Assembly: GCA_007844125.1 (NCBI GenBank)
Contig: CM017561.1
Location: 32,884,700-32,948,699, forward strand
Length of the DNA: 64,000 bases
Origin: Sinonovacula constricta
Lineage: Eukaryota > Mollusca > Bivalvia > Cardiida > Solecurtidae
Direction: 5' to 3'
Shown: piece by piece, positions 24,658 through 35,821 of the stretch
Position numbering within the stretch: position 1 is the first letter of the stretch
How the letters are laid out: each line of letters begins with the position of its first letter
Notes under the pieces: model-generated
Told to the model about the DNA's origin: nothing
Seen by the model: only the letters and a program-made list of their open reading frames with translations
Database searches by the model: none
Position numbers and translations under genes: made by a program

Positions 24658-25199
24658 CTGCAGACACAAAGCTTTAAGTAAGTTTATCTGATAAGAGATA
24701 GTGGTCCATTTTGCAGTTTACAAGCAAGCAAAATGAATGCAGAGAATATCCATACAGATGGGCAAGAAGAGAGAAAGTAGGCACTGCATATCATGATGGT
24801 GGGCTTTCTGGTTATTCCACCTTGGGTCATAACCTTACACAGTGCATGCCTTGTTGACATTCAGTTGATAATAAATGAATTAGTGGAAGACATCAATTCA
24901 TCAAGCAAAGTCATTGAATTGATATCCCCTACCAAAGGCAAATGACATCCAATAAAAATCAGTGGTGAGGTATTCCTATCAATACCTGTGATATGGCTTG
25001 CGGAAAATGGAATACTGGGAATGATTTAAAACTTGACGACATCAAATTTTGTGCTTGTTTATTTTCCTTCAATGGTTTTAAAGATAAATCGCTGTAATGT
25101 TTTTTTTCATTAAATAAAGGTCAATAACTCTAAAGAAAATTGACTGATAAAAAAAAACACAACTTTTTAACGGGCATCATCACAGTTTGTTGGTTCATA

Positions 25200-25340
25200 T
25201 TTGTTTCCAATTTCATGAAATTATATCTGTTAGTTACCAAGAAATGGCAGCAGATGGAACAGTGTGACAGACTGACAGACGGACGGACGGACAATGCAAT
25301 TTCAATTTTCCCCTCCTAATTTCATCGACAAGGGATAAAA
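25200..25340. repeat. GGAC-run interspersed repeat fragment
   Basis: CAGACTGACAGACGGACGGA CGGAC followed by ATGCAATTTCAATTTTCC. Similar GACGGAC runs with an AT-rich flank are common in dispersed repeats of marine invertebrates; the family is not identified. Confidence 0.4.
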
Positions 25341-25574
25341 AGAAATTTTAAAGGGCACTCACCAGTAACTAAATTAACACAAACATTACCTTACAGGTTC
25401 TATATATACATCTTTTATTATAAGGGATTAATTGGATACTGAAATTTTAACTAATTAACCCACTTGAGAACTTAACCATTGCCTTCTCTAATTAAAATGT
25501 TCTAAGTGTGTGATTTTAAGTGACTGACAATGGCTGATAAAAATATGTGCCAAACATGTATGGCCTGCACTTAC

Positions 25575-25677
25575 GACTTCAAATAATGTTGACTCGTGTT
25601 CCCAATTCGAACAAAGGTAATGTAAGATACAGGTATGTCACCAACTGTCCATCCATTTCTCCACCTTGAACCTCGTC
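25575..25677 (-). other. TBK1: Candidate 5' UTR exon of TBK1
   Basis: On the minus strand a good acceptor (tatcttgccag) is followed by 103 bp and a near-consensus donor (GAAGTC|gtaagtgc). TBK1 exon 1 starts with its ATG directly at an acceptor, so at least one upstream non-coding exon must exist, and this is the only segment upstream before the 31-bp array that looks like one. It contains an ATG-initiated mini-frame (MDGQLVTYLYLTLPLFELGT..., ending in TGA), which could be an upstream ORF, or the exon could belong to something else. Confidence 0.35.
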
Positions 25678-25823
25678 CTGGCAAGATATAAAAAACAAAC
25701 ATTTCTAAATATCATAACAATAAACAAATATCAGAACCTAATAAAATGAGAAAACTGGCCATGTGCTACATATAAGTAAGTGTTCACAGTTATTAAAATG
25801 CTAGGCAGTTAAATTAATGTAAT

Positions 25824-28800
25824 GAGAGGACATGATGAGAAGGATGTGGGGCTTGAGAGGACATGATGAGGAGAATGTGGGGCTTGAGAGGACATGATGA
25901 GAAGGATGTGTGGCTTGAGAGGACATGATGAGAAGGATGTGTGGCTTGAGAGGACATGATGAGAAGGATGTGGGGCTTGAGAGGACATGATGAGAAGGAT
26001 GTGTGGCTTGAGAGGACATGATGAGGAGAATGTTGGGCTTGAGAGGACATGATGAGGAGGATGTGGGGCTTGAGAGGACATGATGAGAAGGATGTGGGGC
26101 TTGATAGGACATGATGAGGAGGATGTGGGGCTTGAGAGGACAAGATGAGAAGGATGTGGGGCTTGAGAGGGCATGATGAGAAGGATGTGGGGCTTGAGAG
26201 GACATGATGAGGAGAATGTGGGGCTTGAGAGGACATGATGAGAAGGATGTGTGGCTTGAGAGGACATGATGAGAAGGATGTGTGGCTTGAGAGGACATGA
26301 TGAGAAGGATGTGGGGCTTGAGAGGACATGATGAGAAGGATGTGTGGCTTGAGAGGACATGATGAGGAGAATGTTGGGCTTGAGAGGACATGATGAGGAG
26401 GATGTGGGGCTTGAGAGGACATGATGAGGAGGATGTGGGGCTTGAGAGGACATGAGGAGAAGGATGTGGAGCTTGAGAGGACATGATGAGGAGGGTGTGG
26501 AGCTTGAGAGGACATGATGAGGAGGATGTGGGGCTTGAGAGGACATGATGAGAAGGATGTGGGGCTTGAGAGGACATGATGAGGAGAATGTTGGGCTTGA
26601 GAGGACATGATGAGGAGGATGTGGAGCTTGAGAGGACATGATGAGGAGGGTGTGGAGCTTGAGAGGACATGATGAGAAGGATGTGTGGCTTGAGAGGACA
26701 TGATGAGAAGGATGTGGGGCTTGAGAGGACATGATGAGGAGGGTGTGGAGCTTGAGAGGACATGATGAGGAGGGTGTGGAGCTTGAGAGGACATGATGAG
26801 GAGGGTGTGGAGCTTGAGAGGACATGATGAGGAGGGTGTGGAGCTTGAGAGGACATGATGAGGAGGATGTGGGGCTTGAGAGGACATGATGAGGAGGATG
26901 TGGGGCTTGAGAGGACATGATGAGCAGGATGTGGGGCTTGAGAGGACATGATGAGAAGGATGTGGGGCTTGAGAGGACATGATGAGACGAATGTGGGGCT
27001 TGAGAGGACATAATGAGGAGGATGTGGGGCTTGAGAGGACATAATGAGGAGGATGTGGGGCTTGAGAGGACATGAAGAGAAGGATGTGGGGCTTGAGAGG
27101 ACATAATGAGGAGGATGTGGGGCTTGAGAGGACATAATGAGGAGGATGTGGGGCTTGAGAGGACATGAAGAGAAGGATGTGGGGCTTGAGAGGACATGAT
27201 GAGGAGGATGTGGGGCTTGAGAGGACATGATGAGGAGGATGTGGGGCTTGAGAGGACATGATGAGGAGGGTGTGGAGCTTGAGAGGACATGATGAGAAGA
27301 ATGTGGGGCTTGAGAGGACATGATGAGGAGAATGTGGGGCTTGAGAGGACATGATGAGAAGGATGTGGGGCTTGAGAGGGCATGATGAGAAGGATGTGTG
27401 GCTTGAGAGGACATGATGAGAAGGATGTGGGGCTTGAGAGGACATGATGAGAAGGATGTGTGGCTTGAGAGGACATGATGAGGAGGATGTGGGGCTTGAG
27501 AGGACAAGATGAGAAGGATGTGGGGCTTGAGAGGACTTGATGAGAAGGATGTGGGGCTTGAGAGGACATGAGGAGAAGGATGTGGGGCTTGAGAGGACAT
27601 GATGAGGAGGATGTGGGGCTTGATAGGACATGATGAGGAGGGTGTGGAGCTTGAGAGGACATGATGAGGAGGGTGTGGAGCTTGAGAGGACATGATGAGA
27701 AGGATGTGGGGCTTGATAGGACATGATGAGAAGGATGTGGAGCTTGAGAGGGCATGATGAGAAGGATGTGGGGCTTGAGAGGACATGATGAGAAGGATGT
27801 GGGGCTTGATAGGACATGATGAGGAGGATGTGGGGCTTGAGAGGACAAGATGAGAAGGATGTGGGGCTTGAGAGGACTTGATGAGAAGGATGTGGGGCTT
27901 GAGAGGACATGAGGAGAAGGATGTGGGGCTTGAGAGGACATGATGAGGAGGGTGTGGAGCTTGAGAGGACAAGATGAGGAGAATGTGGGGCTTGATATGA
28001 CATGATGAGGAGGATGTGGGGCTTGAGAGGACATGAGGAGAAGGATGTGGGGCTTGAGAGGACATGAGGAGAAGGATGTGGGGCTTGAGAGGACATGATG
28101 AGGAGGGTGTGGAGCTTGAGAGGACATGATAAAAAGGATGTGGGGCTTGAGAGGACATGATGAGGAGGATGTGGGGCTTGAGAGGGCATGATGAGGAGGA
28201 TGTGGGGCTTGAGAGGACATGATGAGAAGGATGTGGGGCTTGATAGGACATGATGAGAAAGATGTGGGGCTTGAGAGGACAAGATGAGAAGGATGTGGGG
28301 CTTGAGAGGACATGATGAGGAGGATGTGGAGCTTGAGAGGGCATGATGAGAAGGATGTGGGGCTTGAGAGGACATTATGAGGAGGATGTGGGGCTTGAGA
28401 GGACATGATGAGAAGGATGTGGAGCTTGAGAGGACATGATGAGAAGGATGTGGAGCTTGAGAGGGCATGATGAGAAGGATGTGGGGCTTGAGAGGACATG
28501 ATGAGAAGGATGTGGGGCTTGATAGGACATGATGAGGAGGATGTGGGGCTTGAGAGGACATGATGAGGAGGGTGTGGGGCTTGAGAGGACATGATGAGGA
28601 GGGTGTGGAGCTTGAGAGGACATGATGAGGAGGATGTGGGGCTTGAGAGGACATGATGAGAAGAATGTGGGGCTTGAGAGGACATGATGAGGAGGATGTG
28701 GAGCTTGAGAGGACATGATGAGGAGGATGTGGGGCTTGAGAGGACATGATGAGAAGGATGTGTGGCTTGAGAGGACATGATGAGAAGGATGTGGGGCTTG

Positions 28801-29632
28801 AGAGGACATGATGAGGAGGATGTGGGGCTTGAGAGGACTTGATGAGAAGGATGTGTGGCTTGAGAGGACATGATGAGAAGGATGTGGGGCTTGAGAGGAC
28901 ATGATGAGGAGGATGTGGGGCTTGAGAGGACATGATGAGAAAAATGTGGGGCTTGAGAGGACATGATGAGAAAGATGTGGGGCTTGAGAGGACATGATGA
29001 GAAGGATGTGGGGCTTGAGAGGACATGATGAGGAGGATGTGGGGCTTGAGAGGACATGATGAGGAGAATGTTGGGCTTGAGAGGACATGATGAGGAGGAT
29101 GTGGGGCTTGAGAGGACATGATGAGGAGGATGTGGGGCTTGAGAGGACATGATGAGAAGAATGTGGGGCTTGAGAGGACATGATGAGAAGAATGTGGGGC
29201 TTGAGAGGACATGATGAGGAGGATGTGGGGCTTGAGAGGACATGATGAGAAGAATGTGGGGCTTGAGAGGACATGATGAGGAGGATGTGGGGCTTGAGAG
29301 GACATGATGAGAAGGATGTGGGGCTTGAGAGGACATGATGAGAAGAATGTGGGGCTTGAGAGGACATGATGAGGAGGATGTGGGGCTTGAGAGGACATGA
29401 TGAGAAGAATGTGGGGCTTGAGAGGACATGATGAGAAGAATGTGGGGCTTGAGAGGACATGATGAGAAGAATGTGGGGCTTGAGAGGACATGATGAGAAG
29501 GATGTGGGGCTTGAGAGGACATGATGAGAAGGATGTGGGGCTTGAGAGGACATGATGAGGAGGATGTGGGGCTTGAGAGGACATGATGAGAAGGATGTGG
29601 GGCCTGAGAGGACATGATGAGAAGGATGTGGA
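25824..29632. repeat. 31-bp minisatellite, about 123 units, open in all minus-strand frames
   Basis: Units of GAGAGGACATGATGAGAAGG plus ATGTGGGGCTT, 31 bp, with a few variable positions (gaagg/gagga/gagaa, gatgtgg/ggtgtgg/aatgttg, gggg/tgg/gag). 31 is not a multiple of 3, and the unit has no stop on the minus strand in any frame, so all three frames stay open and each encodes a 31-residue repeat (MSSQAPHPSHHVLSSPT and similar). Purines make up about three quarters of the plus strand. It lies just upstream of TBK1 and ends at the decayed retroelement. Confidence 0.96.
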
Positions 29633-29639
29633 TACTGAT

Positions 29640-31433
29640 GCATTAAGCAGAAAGCCTGATTTAACTTCCAGTATGGCTAAAGCCATTTGTTCAGCAGTTT
29701 AAGCAGATCTGCCCCTGGCTGAGTGTATTACCACTGAAGTCTGTCCTTTTTCTGCAGAAGAGAACATCTCACAGCCTTGCAACAGTAAAACAATTGACTG
29801 GTCAAAAGCACAGAGGCAAGATCCTGCACTGAGCACAGTTGTCAATCTAGTAGAAAGCGGTTCTAGTCCAAATTCCTCAGTAAAGAGACCACAGAAGTAC
29901 AACAGTACTTACGAGAATGAAAACAACTCCATATGGATGTTCAGATTCTCTATAGAACCACTTCACTAGATGGCCAACACGTTAAACAGCTTGTTCTACC
30001 TAAATCCCACAGAGCAGAGGCACTTTAAGGCCTGCATGAGGATGTTGTGCATCCTGGGAAGGACAAATCACTGTGGCTAGTTAGACAAAGGTTCTACTGG
30101 CCAGGTTTAGGAAAGGAACTTGAACACTATGTAAAGACATGCTCTAGGTGTCTACAAAGGAAGTCACCTCAACAATGTGCTGAATAAGTGATTATTTCAG
30201 ACTACTAAACCTATGGAGTAAGTCTGCATTGACTTTCTTACATTAGAGCAATCCAAGGGTGGTTTTGAGAACGTACTAGTGATTACTGATAATTTTTCTA
30301 GATACGCTCGGGCCATCCCTTGCAAAAACCATACCACTGCAAAGGCTCTCTATGAATCGTTTATAAGGTTCTATTCTTTCTCTGAAAGAATTCATAGCGA
30401 TCAAGGTGGCAACTTCGAGAGCAGAGTGATAAAAAAACTGTGTAAGTTAGCTGGAGTTTCTAAATCCAGAACTACACCATATCACCCAATGGTAAACCCT
30501 GCAGAAAGGTTCAACAGAACCCTTATCAGGATGCTAGGTACATTAAACTCTAACCAAAAGTCAGACTGGAGAACCTATATTGGTACAAAAAGTGATGCCA
30601 CAGGGTTCTCACCCCATTATCTAATGTTCAGGTGGCACCCTAGACTTCCACTTGATGCCACTATGGGAATGATGGATCTCAAGATCCAACAGGATATGTT
30701 CAGAAGCTGCAACATCGCTTACAGTATGCTTACAAGCTTGCTGCAGAAGCTTCAGCGAAGCAGGCTGAACAAAACAAGGCACATTATGACCGCAAGGTTA
30801 TTGCCTCCAGACTGAAACTGTTAGACAGAGTATTGGTTAAGAGAGTTCATTTTGAAGGAAAACATACACTCTCAGACAACTGGGAATCAGTTCCCTCTGT
30901 TGTTCTGGATATACGAAATCCAGAGGTGCCAGTATATACAGTAAGAAAGGAAGATGGTACAGGACCTAAACGGACCCAGCATTGGAATTTTTTACTTCCA
31001 ATTAATTTTCTTCCTGTAAATACACAACCTGCTGATAAGAAAACTGTTACTGCCTCCAAACCAAAGACAAGACAACAGAGACAAATCACTGTGAGTGACA
31101 GTTGTACCTCTGATTCTGTTAGCGGTGACGATTCAACAGATTCTGAGATATACATTATCCCTCAGAGAAGGCCATGCTACCATCAGAATCTGTATCTCAC
31201 TAAAAGACACATAACCCCACCCATACAGACAGTATCTGTAAATACATAGGAACAAACGAGTGGAATCTATAATTCCAATGACCTGGGAAATCAGATTAAC
31301 CCAAGAACTATTATCCATACTCCTTTGGTAAATAATACATCTCTGTCTAACACAGTGAGATCACCAACAGTGTTGGAGGAACCAGTACTGGTTCTACCAA
31401 GACCACAAAGATGTAGAAAACCGCCAGAGATAT
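29640..31433 (+). pseudogene. Broken integrase end of a Ty3/gypsy-type pol
   Basis: The left part gives a linker typical of these polyproteins (IDWSKAQRQDPALSTVV at about 29.8 kb), then a damaged H-H-C-C zinc region (about 30.0-30.2 kb) with several stops. A TAA at 30219-30221 sits just before the first catalytic Asp region (CIDFL). The core at 30279-30695 keeps HSDQGGNF and AERFNRTL, but only 34 residues separate the second Asp and the Glu instead of 35, a one-codon loss. A frameshift near 30695-30705 moves the C-terminal domain to another frame, which runs to a TAG at about 31247; a final short coding-like tail ends at 31433. It is described here as a dead copy only. Confidence 0.8.
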
Positions 31434-31797
31434 GAAGAAGGGGTTATTCCGGTTAGAGCTTCCACACACGTTGAACAAGAAATTTACTATGTGTAAATGT
31501 TACCTACATGTATTTCCTTTAACACATACAGTTCAAGTCATTATACATGTAATACATTTTAAGTTGGAGAAGTATTTACATGTAAATATTTATTTACTTC
31601 ACTTAAGAATGTGTATTCCAACCTTAAACTATGACCATATAAATGTTTCAAATATTGTGGAAAATAAGTATGAATTTACTTACTGTTCCAAGAAACAGAT
31701 GGATTAATAATGGTCATACAACAGTAAAAATTTTATACACCTACTCTACATACACAATGCATAAGAGTTAAGTAACAAAACAAAACATACAGATAGA

Positions 31798-31824
31798 GAT
31801 GATGATGATGATGATGATGATGAT
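31798..31824. repeat. (GAT)n microsatellite
   Basis: About nine GAT triplets in a row inside the untranslated part of the retroelement. Confidence 0.9.
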
Positions 31825-32209
31825 ATAAATGATGCTGATGATGTGTGGATGAAAGGGATAAAGCCTAAGTTCATGTTATTGTCCATTCTTGGCTAAATTA
31901 TATCCTATTATATTTGATATATTAAATTGTTTTATTATAAGAATATAAGTCAAATGATAATTGACTGTCTTAACTTGGCTAATCCTATGTAATTTATTAA
32001 AATTAAATTATTATCTAAATATCTACCATGATTCATATATATTAAGGTAGTGATGGATTGTATTTTCCATTAATTTATATTTTGATACCCGTTAATATTT
32101 TTCCCACATGAGAATTAAATGTTGTTTTACTACTTGTTTAATATTTTACTAAATAAATTTTTCATAATATAAAATGTCAGGAGCCATTTAATTTTAAGGT
32201 AGGGAAGAC

Positions 32210-32831
32210 TGTAACCAGGTGTTTTAAATATACTTAAGCCTGTTACCCGTACATGTATATTTAACTGCTCAGGATAACACTGTTCACCTGTGATCAGTAT
32301 TGACCTCTGTGACCAGTATGTTACATAATATATGGCTTGGTATGGTTGAGTGTATGAGAGTGTTGTTTAAAGGGTGAGTGAAATTCATGAATGTAATGCG
32401 TGTTTGTACTAGTTATAGTTTAAATACTGGAGTCCTGATTTGAACATATTCATTCTAGGCTATACCTTTACAAAGAAGGCATATAATATTGGATTACGAA
32501 AGAAACATATTATATTAGTTTCTCATACCCGTTTTACCGGTAGTAATCAAGATATCTCTTTTACGACTGGTAAGACCTTTTTATTTTTTATTGTATTGTA
32601 TTATAAGCACTGATGATGTACTGTTTGAATGGTTTATAATTTCGAAATATATATGAAGTGATAAGTTGAATTAATATAAGTTGTTGAAATGGTATTGTCA
32701 ATTTTATTATTAATATTCTTGTATTTTTATTTATGTAAACTATTTATTCCATTACAGGTTTCAATAGAATCTTTTTAATAAACATATTGATCGACCTACA
32801 TGTATCAAACTTTATTGAAACCCCACTTACA
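32210..32831 (+). repeat. Probable 3' LTR of the retroelement
   Basis: The segment begins TGTAACC and ends CCACTTACA, giving a 5-bp inverted terminus TGTAA/TTACA and the TG..CA ends expected of an LTR. It is preceded by the purine tract AAGGTAGGGAAGAC. AATAAA lies at 32777-32782, about 50 bp before the end. No second copy is present in the window, so the call rests on termini and position only. Confidence 0.55.
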
Positions 32832-35137
32832 ATAATAATTCAGTCTTTCAGATGCATTCAGAGAGAGAGAGAGGACAGTTAAAGCATATGATCAAATGTG
32901 TTTTGTGCAATGTATACATGTATACTTGTGTAGGAAAAATGTAACAAATATAAACGAGACATCAATCACCGAATATATATTTTAAGTGGCATATACATGT
33001 ATGCAACCTTTGTACATGTCATTAGTTGAAATGGGGGATTAAGCAAATTTCCCTATAGTGCATTAGACAATTCAGAATCTGCTTTCTGTGTGCAGAAATC
33101 TATGTTTTTCAAGTTTAATGGCTTCAGAGAAGTTATTGGGCCTAACCGCAAACTTAACACTCGTTATTTATCTCTTTGATATATATTTAAGCGAGTACAT
33201 CATTATTATTCGTTGGGGGGGCGTGATTATGCAAATGTGGCCTAAGCCGCAGTTATTCCCCCACCCCCATGTAAACATGGGAAATCCCCTTTCGTAAATT
33301 CATTCTATTTATAGCATGCTCTTTTCAATTTAATTTTTATTGATTATGCAAGTAAACAAAACATATGTCTAGAAGTGCAAAAGTTTATTGCATTTTAAAA
33401 CAAGTATTTTGATAAAAAGAGCTTTTAGCACAATACAAATATTTTCACTTTACAACCACTGTTGCATTTACGCACATCTTTTTTTCAAATGTCGTTTCGT
33501 TTTCGGAAATTGCAAAATGATTTGAACGTCCAATGTGTTTAATTGCGAGCAATTGTCTAATACATGATATAAGTCTTTAAGTCAAGATTACTCATGGTAT
33601 GCACAAATATAACTTGCATAAATACACAAATTGCAAATGATATACACGCTGCTTATGTAAACCATATGTACATACAATGCTCACCCACTTGTGTATATCC
33701 CTGCACAGCGCCTGTGTAGCGGTTTGCAACCTGGCAAGTACATTCATATGCCGAGGGGGGCTATCAAGGTTATTGATCTCGGAGGCCCGGATCCAGAACT
33801 TTTCAGCCCGGGATGGGGGCCGGGCGGGGGTGCGAACACAGAATATTACATGCGTTCTATGGGGGTCCAGAAAAAAAATGTTCTAAAGTGTCGGAGATGC
33901 GTTCTGACGTGTATGACTGAAGTCTGAAAATATGAACACATAAAACTTTAGCAACATAACTTTATTGTTGAAAACTGGTTCGAATTCTTCCAAAATATGC
34001 CGAAATAGGCAAAAACATACTTCCCTTCCAGTTGGAACGTTAAATACAGGTAGATTACATTTGTAGCTTCGTTTTCCTATTGTTTGTCATTTGCATATAT
34101 TTCGAAGAAAATAGAATAAAAAACTATCTTGCATTATTAGCGCAATTTTGCAACGAACAACCATTGCAGTATCGTAGGATAATAATTATGCTTAATATGC
34201 ATTATTATTGCCTGAATTTAGATTTCTGTTGGGTGTTCGAAAACGTGCTGTACACAATTTGATGTAAAGTATAAAAATACCCAAAATCTCCAGTCTAGCC
34301 TTCATTAAATGGTATGACAAACAAAACAATACCGATTTGCCGCGAAGGCCTGAACTATCAGTTTGGAGTTTCGGCACATCAAACAAGCAAAGCGTTTATT
34401 AAAATTTGGACAAAAATATAATACATTGTGGCACACATCGTCTAACCTGCCATCGTGTTCAAGTACACTGTTCATTTGGTTTTTAGAAAAACAATTGCAA
34501 TATGTCAAAGCATACTGAAGCTGTGTTTTATTATTTGAAACAGCAATTTTTTTGAGCTAAAGAAAGCTGCACAAATTGTTAAAGGTGGCTTACGACAATT
34601 TGCCTATATCTAATAAATGTAACATATACTAAAAACCCCACTCACACACAAGAAATAATTATATTCTGCACTGGTATCTTAAGTTTACAAAAACTTTATG
34701 TTTTTGCACACACGAGCGCAAACCAATGAAAGAAAAAAAATCATCGCTGCTTGCTTATAGACTCGTTATTGAATCAGCCGGGATACTCATTCAGAGCAGG
34801 GATACTGTATTTAAACGTTAAGTGCTATTTCCTATCCTAGTTAGATAGAGAAGAGAATGCAAACTAAGAATGAACAGATCCCCGCCCGAGCAATTGAATA
34901 ATACAAAGGTTAATGAAAGTTAACTTTCGGTTATTTCCTGATGAATCATCGATGTGGTTATATACATCATTGTTGGTTGTAAACAATCAAACCGTTTAAA
35001 AAGAACTGTAGTTTTCCCGAAACGTTGACATGTGGTGGCAAATTTCCGTGAATTGTAATTTTCTGATGTGTTAAACATGATATTATTTGTATCCAAGCAC
35101 ATTTTTCTTTCTGTATTCTTTCCTTTTTTTGAGACCG
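32832..35137. other. Intergenic, AT-rich
   Basis: No conserved coding sequence. A GC-rich patch at 33750-33850 (CCCGGATCCAGAAC, GATGGGGGCCGGGCGGGGGT) stands out and resembles a fragment of a dispersed repeat; its short open frames are not convincing. Confidence 0.5.
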
Positions 35138-35410
35138 GCCGCAATAGCTCAGATGGTAGAGCGTCGGCTTGCGGATCGGGAGGTCGTGGGTTCGAACCCC
35201 GGCCGGGTCATACCAAAGACTTTAAAGTTGGTAGTAGTGGCTTCCCTCCTAACGCTCGGGGCTACGGGGACAGCATTACGCCTGACTCGTCGGTGTCAGT
35301 ATAATGGACCGGCCGGGTTCAGTCCCTGGGCACCTCATAAGTGCCCCTGTGCTGTAATGATAGAAATGTCGCTGCGCAGTATCGGCAAAAATGCCGGCTA
35401 ATCCCTAATC
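35138..35410 (+). mobile_element. tRNA-derived SINE, second family
   Basis: The tRNA-like head has box A TAGCTCAGATGGTAGAGCG and box B GGTTCGAACCC. It is followed by a GC-rich body with GTGTCAGTATAATGGACCGG and CGGCAAAAATGCCGGCTAAT. The T-arm and acceptor stem do not pair as in a functional tRNA, so this is a SINE and not a tRNA gene. The body differs from the 17.9-kb family. Confidence 0.8.
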
Positions 35411-35716
35411 CCATCCTTTTTTTGAAGACAGACAATGTGTGTGTTTGGAAGTGTAAAACATGCTTCCAAAAAGCTATTATAACTTAAAACAAAGCATTTT
35501 AAACAGTATGTGTAAGTTAGTTTCTGTATATAATTTTTGTATTGTTTGGGGGCTAACCCCAGGTCCAGGACTTATTTTTAAAATGCACTTAGGACATTGT
35601 AGTGGTCTTATGACTTTATGCAGTTCCTAGGACTTAAATAAAAGGACACCTAGAATTCAGGCGTCCAATTTATTTAGTTTTATAACCATAAATGCATGAC
35701 CAAACCCAGGACTTTT

Positions 35717-35821
35717 ATTGAAACGCACTTACGTTGATTTAATGGTCGTATTACCAATCATTGAAACGCACTTAAGTTGATTTAATGATCGTATTACCAT
35801 TTATTGAAACGCACTTAAGTA
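35717..35821. repeat. About 43-bp tandem repeat, 2.5 units
   Basis: Three occurrences of ATTGAAACGCACTTA followed twice by GTTGATTTAATG.TCGTATTACCA. Confidence 0.7.

Larger units (their letters stand above)
29640..32831 (+). mobile_element. 5'-truncated Ty3/gypsy-type LTR retrotransposon
   Basis: The element consists of the C-terminal part of pol (RNase H to integrase linker, integrase), an internal untranslated stretch with a GAT microsatellite at 31.8 kb, a purine-rich tract before 32210 and a probable 3' LTR. The 5' LTR, gag, protease and most of reverse transcriptase are missing: the left edge abuts the 31-bp array. Frameshifts and stops in pol show that it is inactive. Confidence 0.7.

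Noticed and set aside
25801..29686. Open frames of 847, 1268, 1290 and 422 residues on the minus strand
   Set aside because: All are translations of the same 31-bp minisatellite in its three frames; three overlapping frames cannot all be genes and there is no non-repetitive domain.
32210..32831. Claim of a complete LTR retrotransposon
   Set aside because: Only one LTR-like segment is found and the 5' half of the element is absent, so it is described as truncated.
33677..33927. Two overlapping plus-strand frames of 69 and 78 residues in a GC-rich patch
   Set aside because: Two frames over the same patch, low complexity, resembling a repeat fragment; no conserved motif.
35146..35215. Functional tRNA gene
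   Set aside because: The boxes are tRNA-like, but the T-stem and acceptor stem do not pair properly and the sequence continues into a SINE body.
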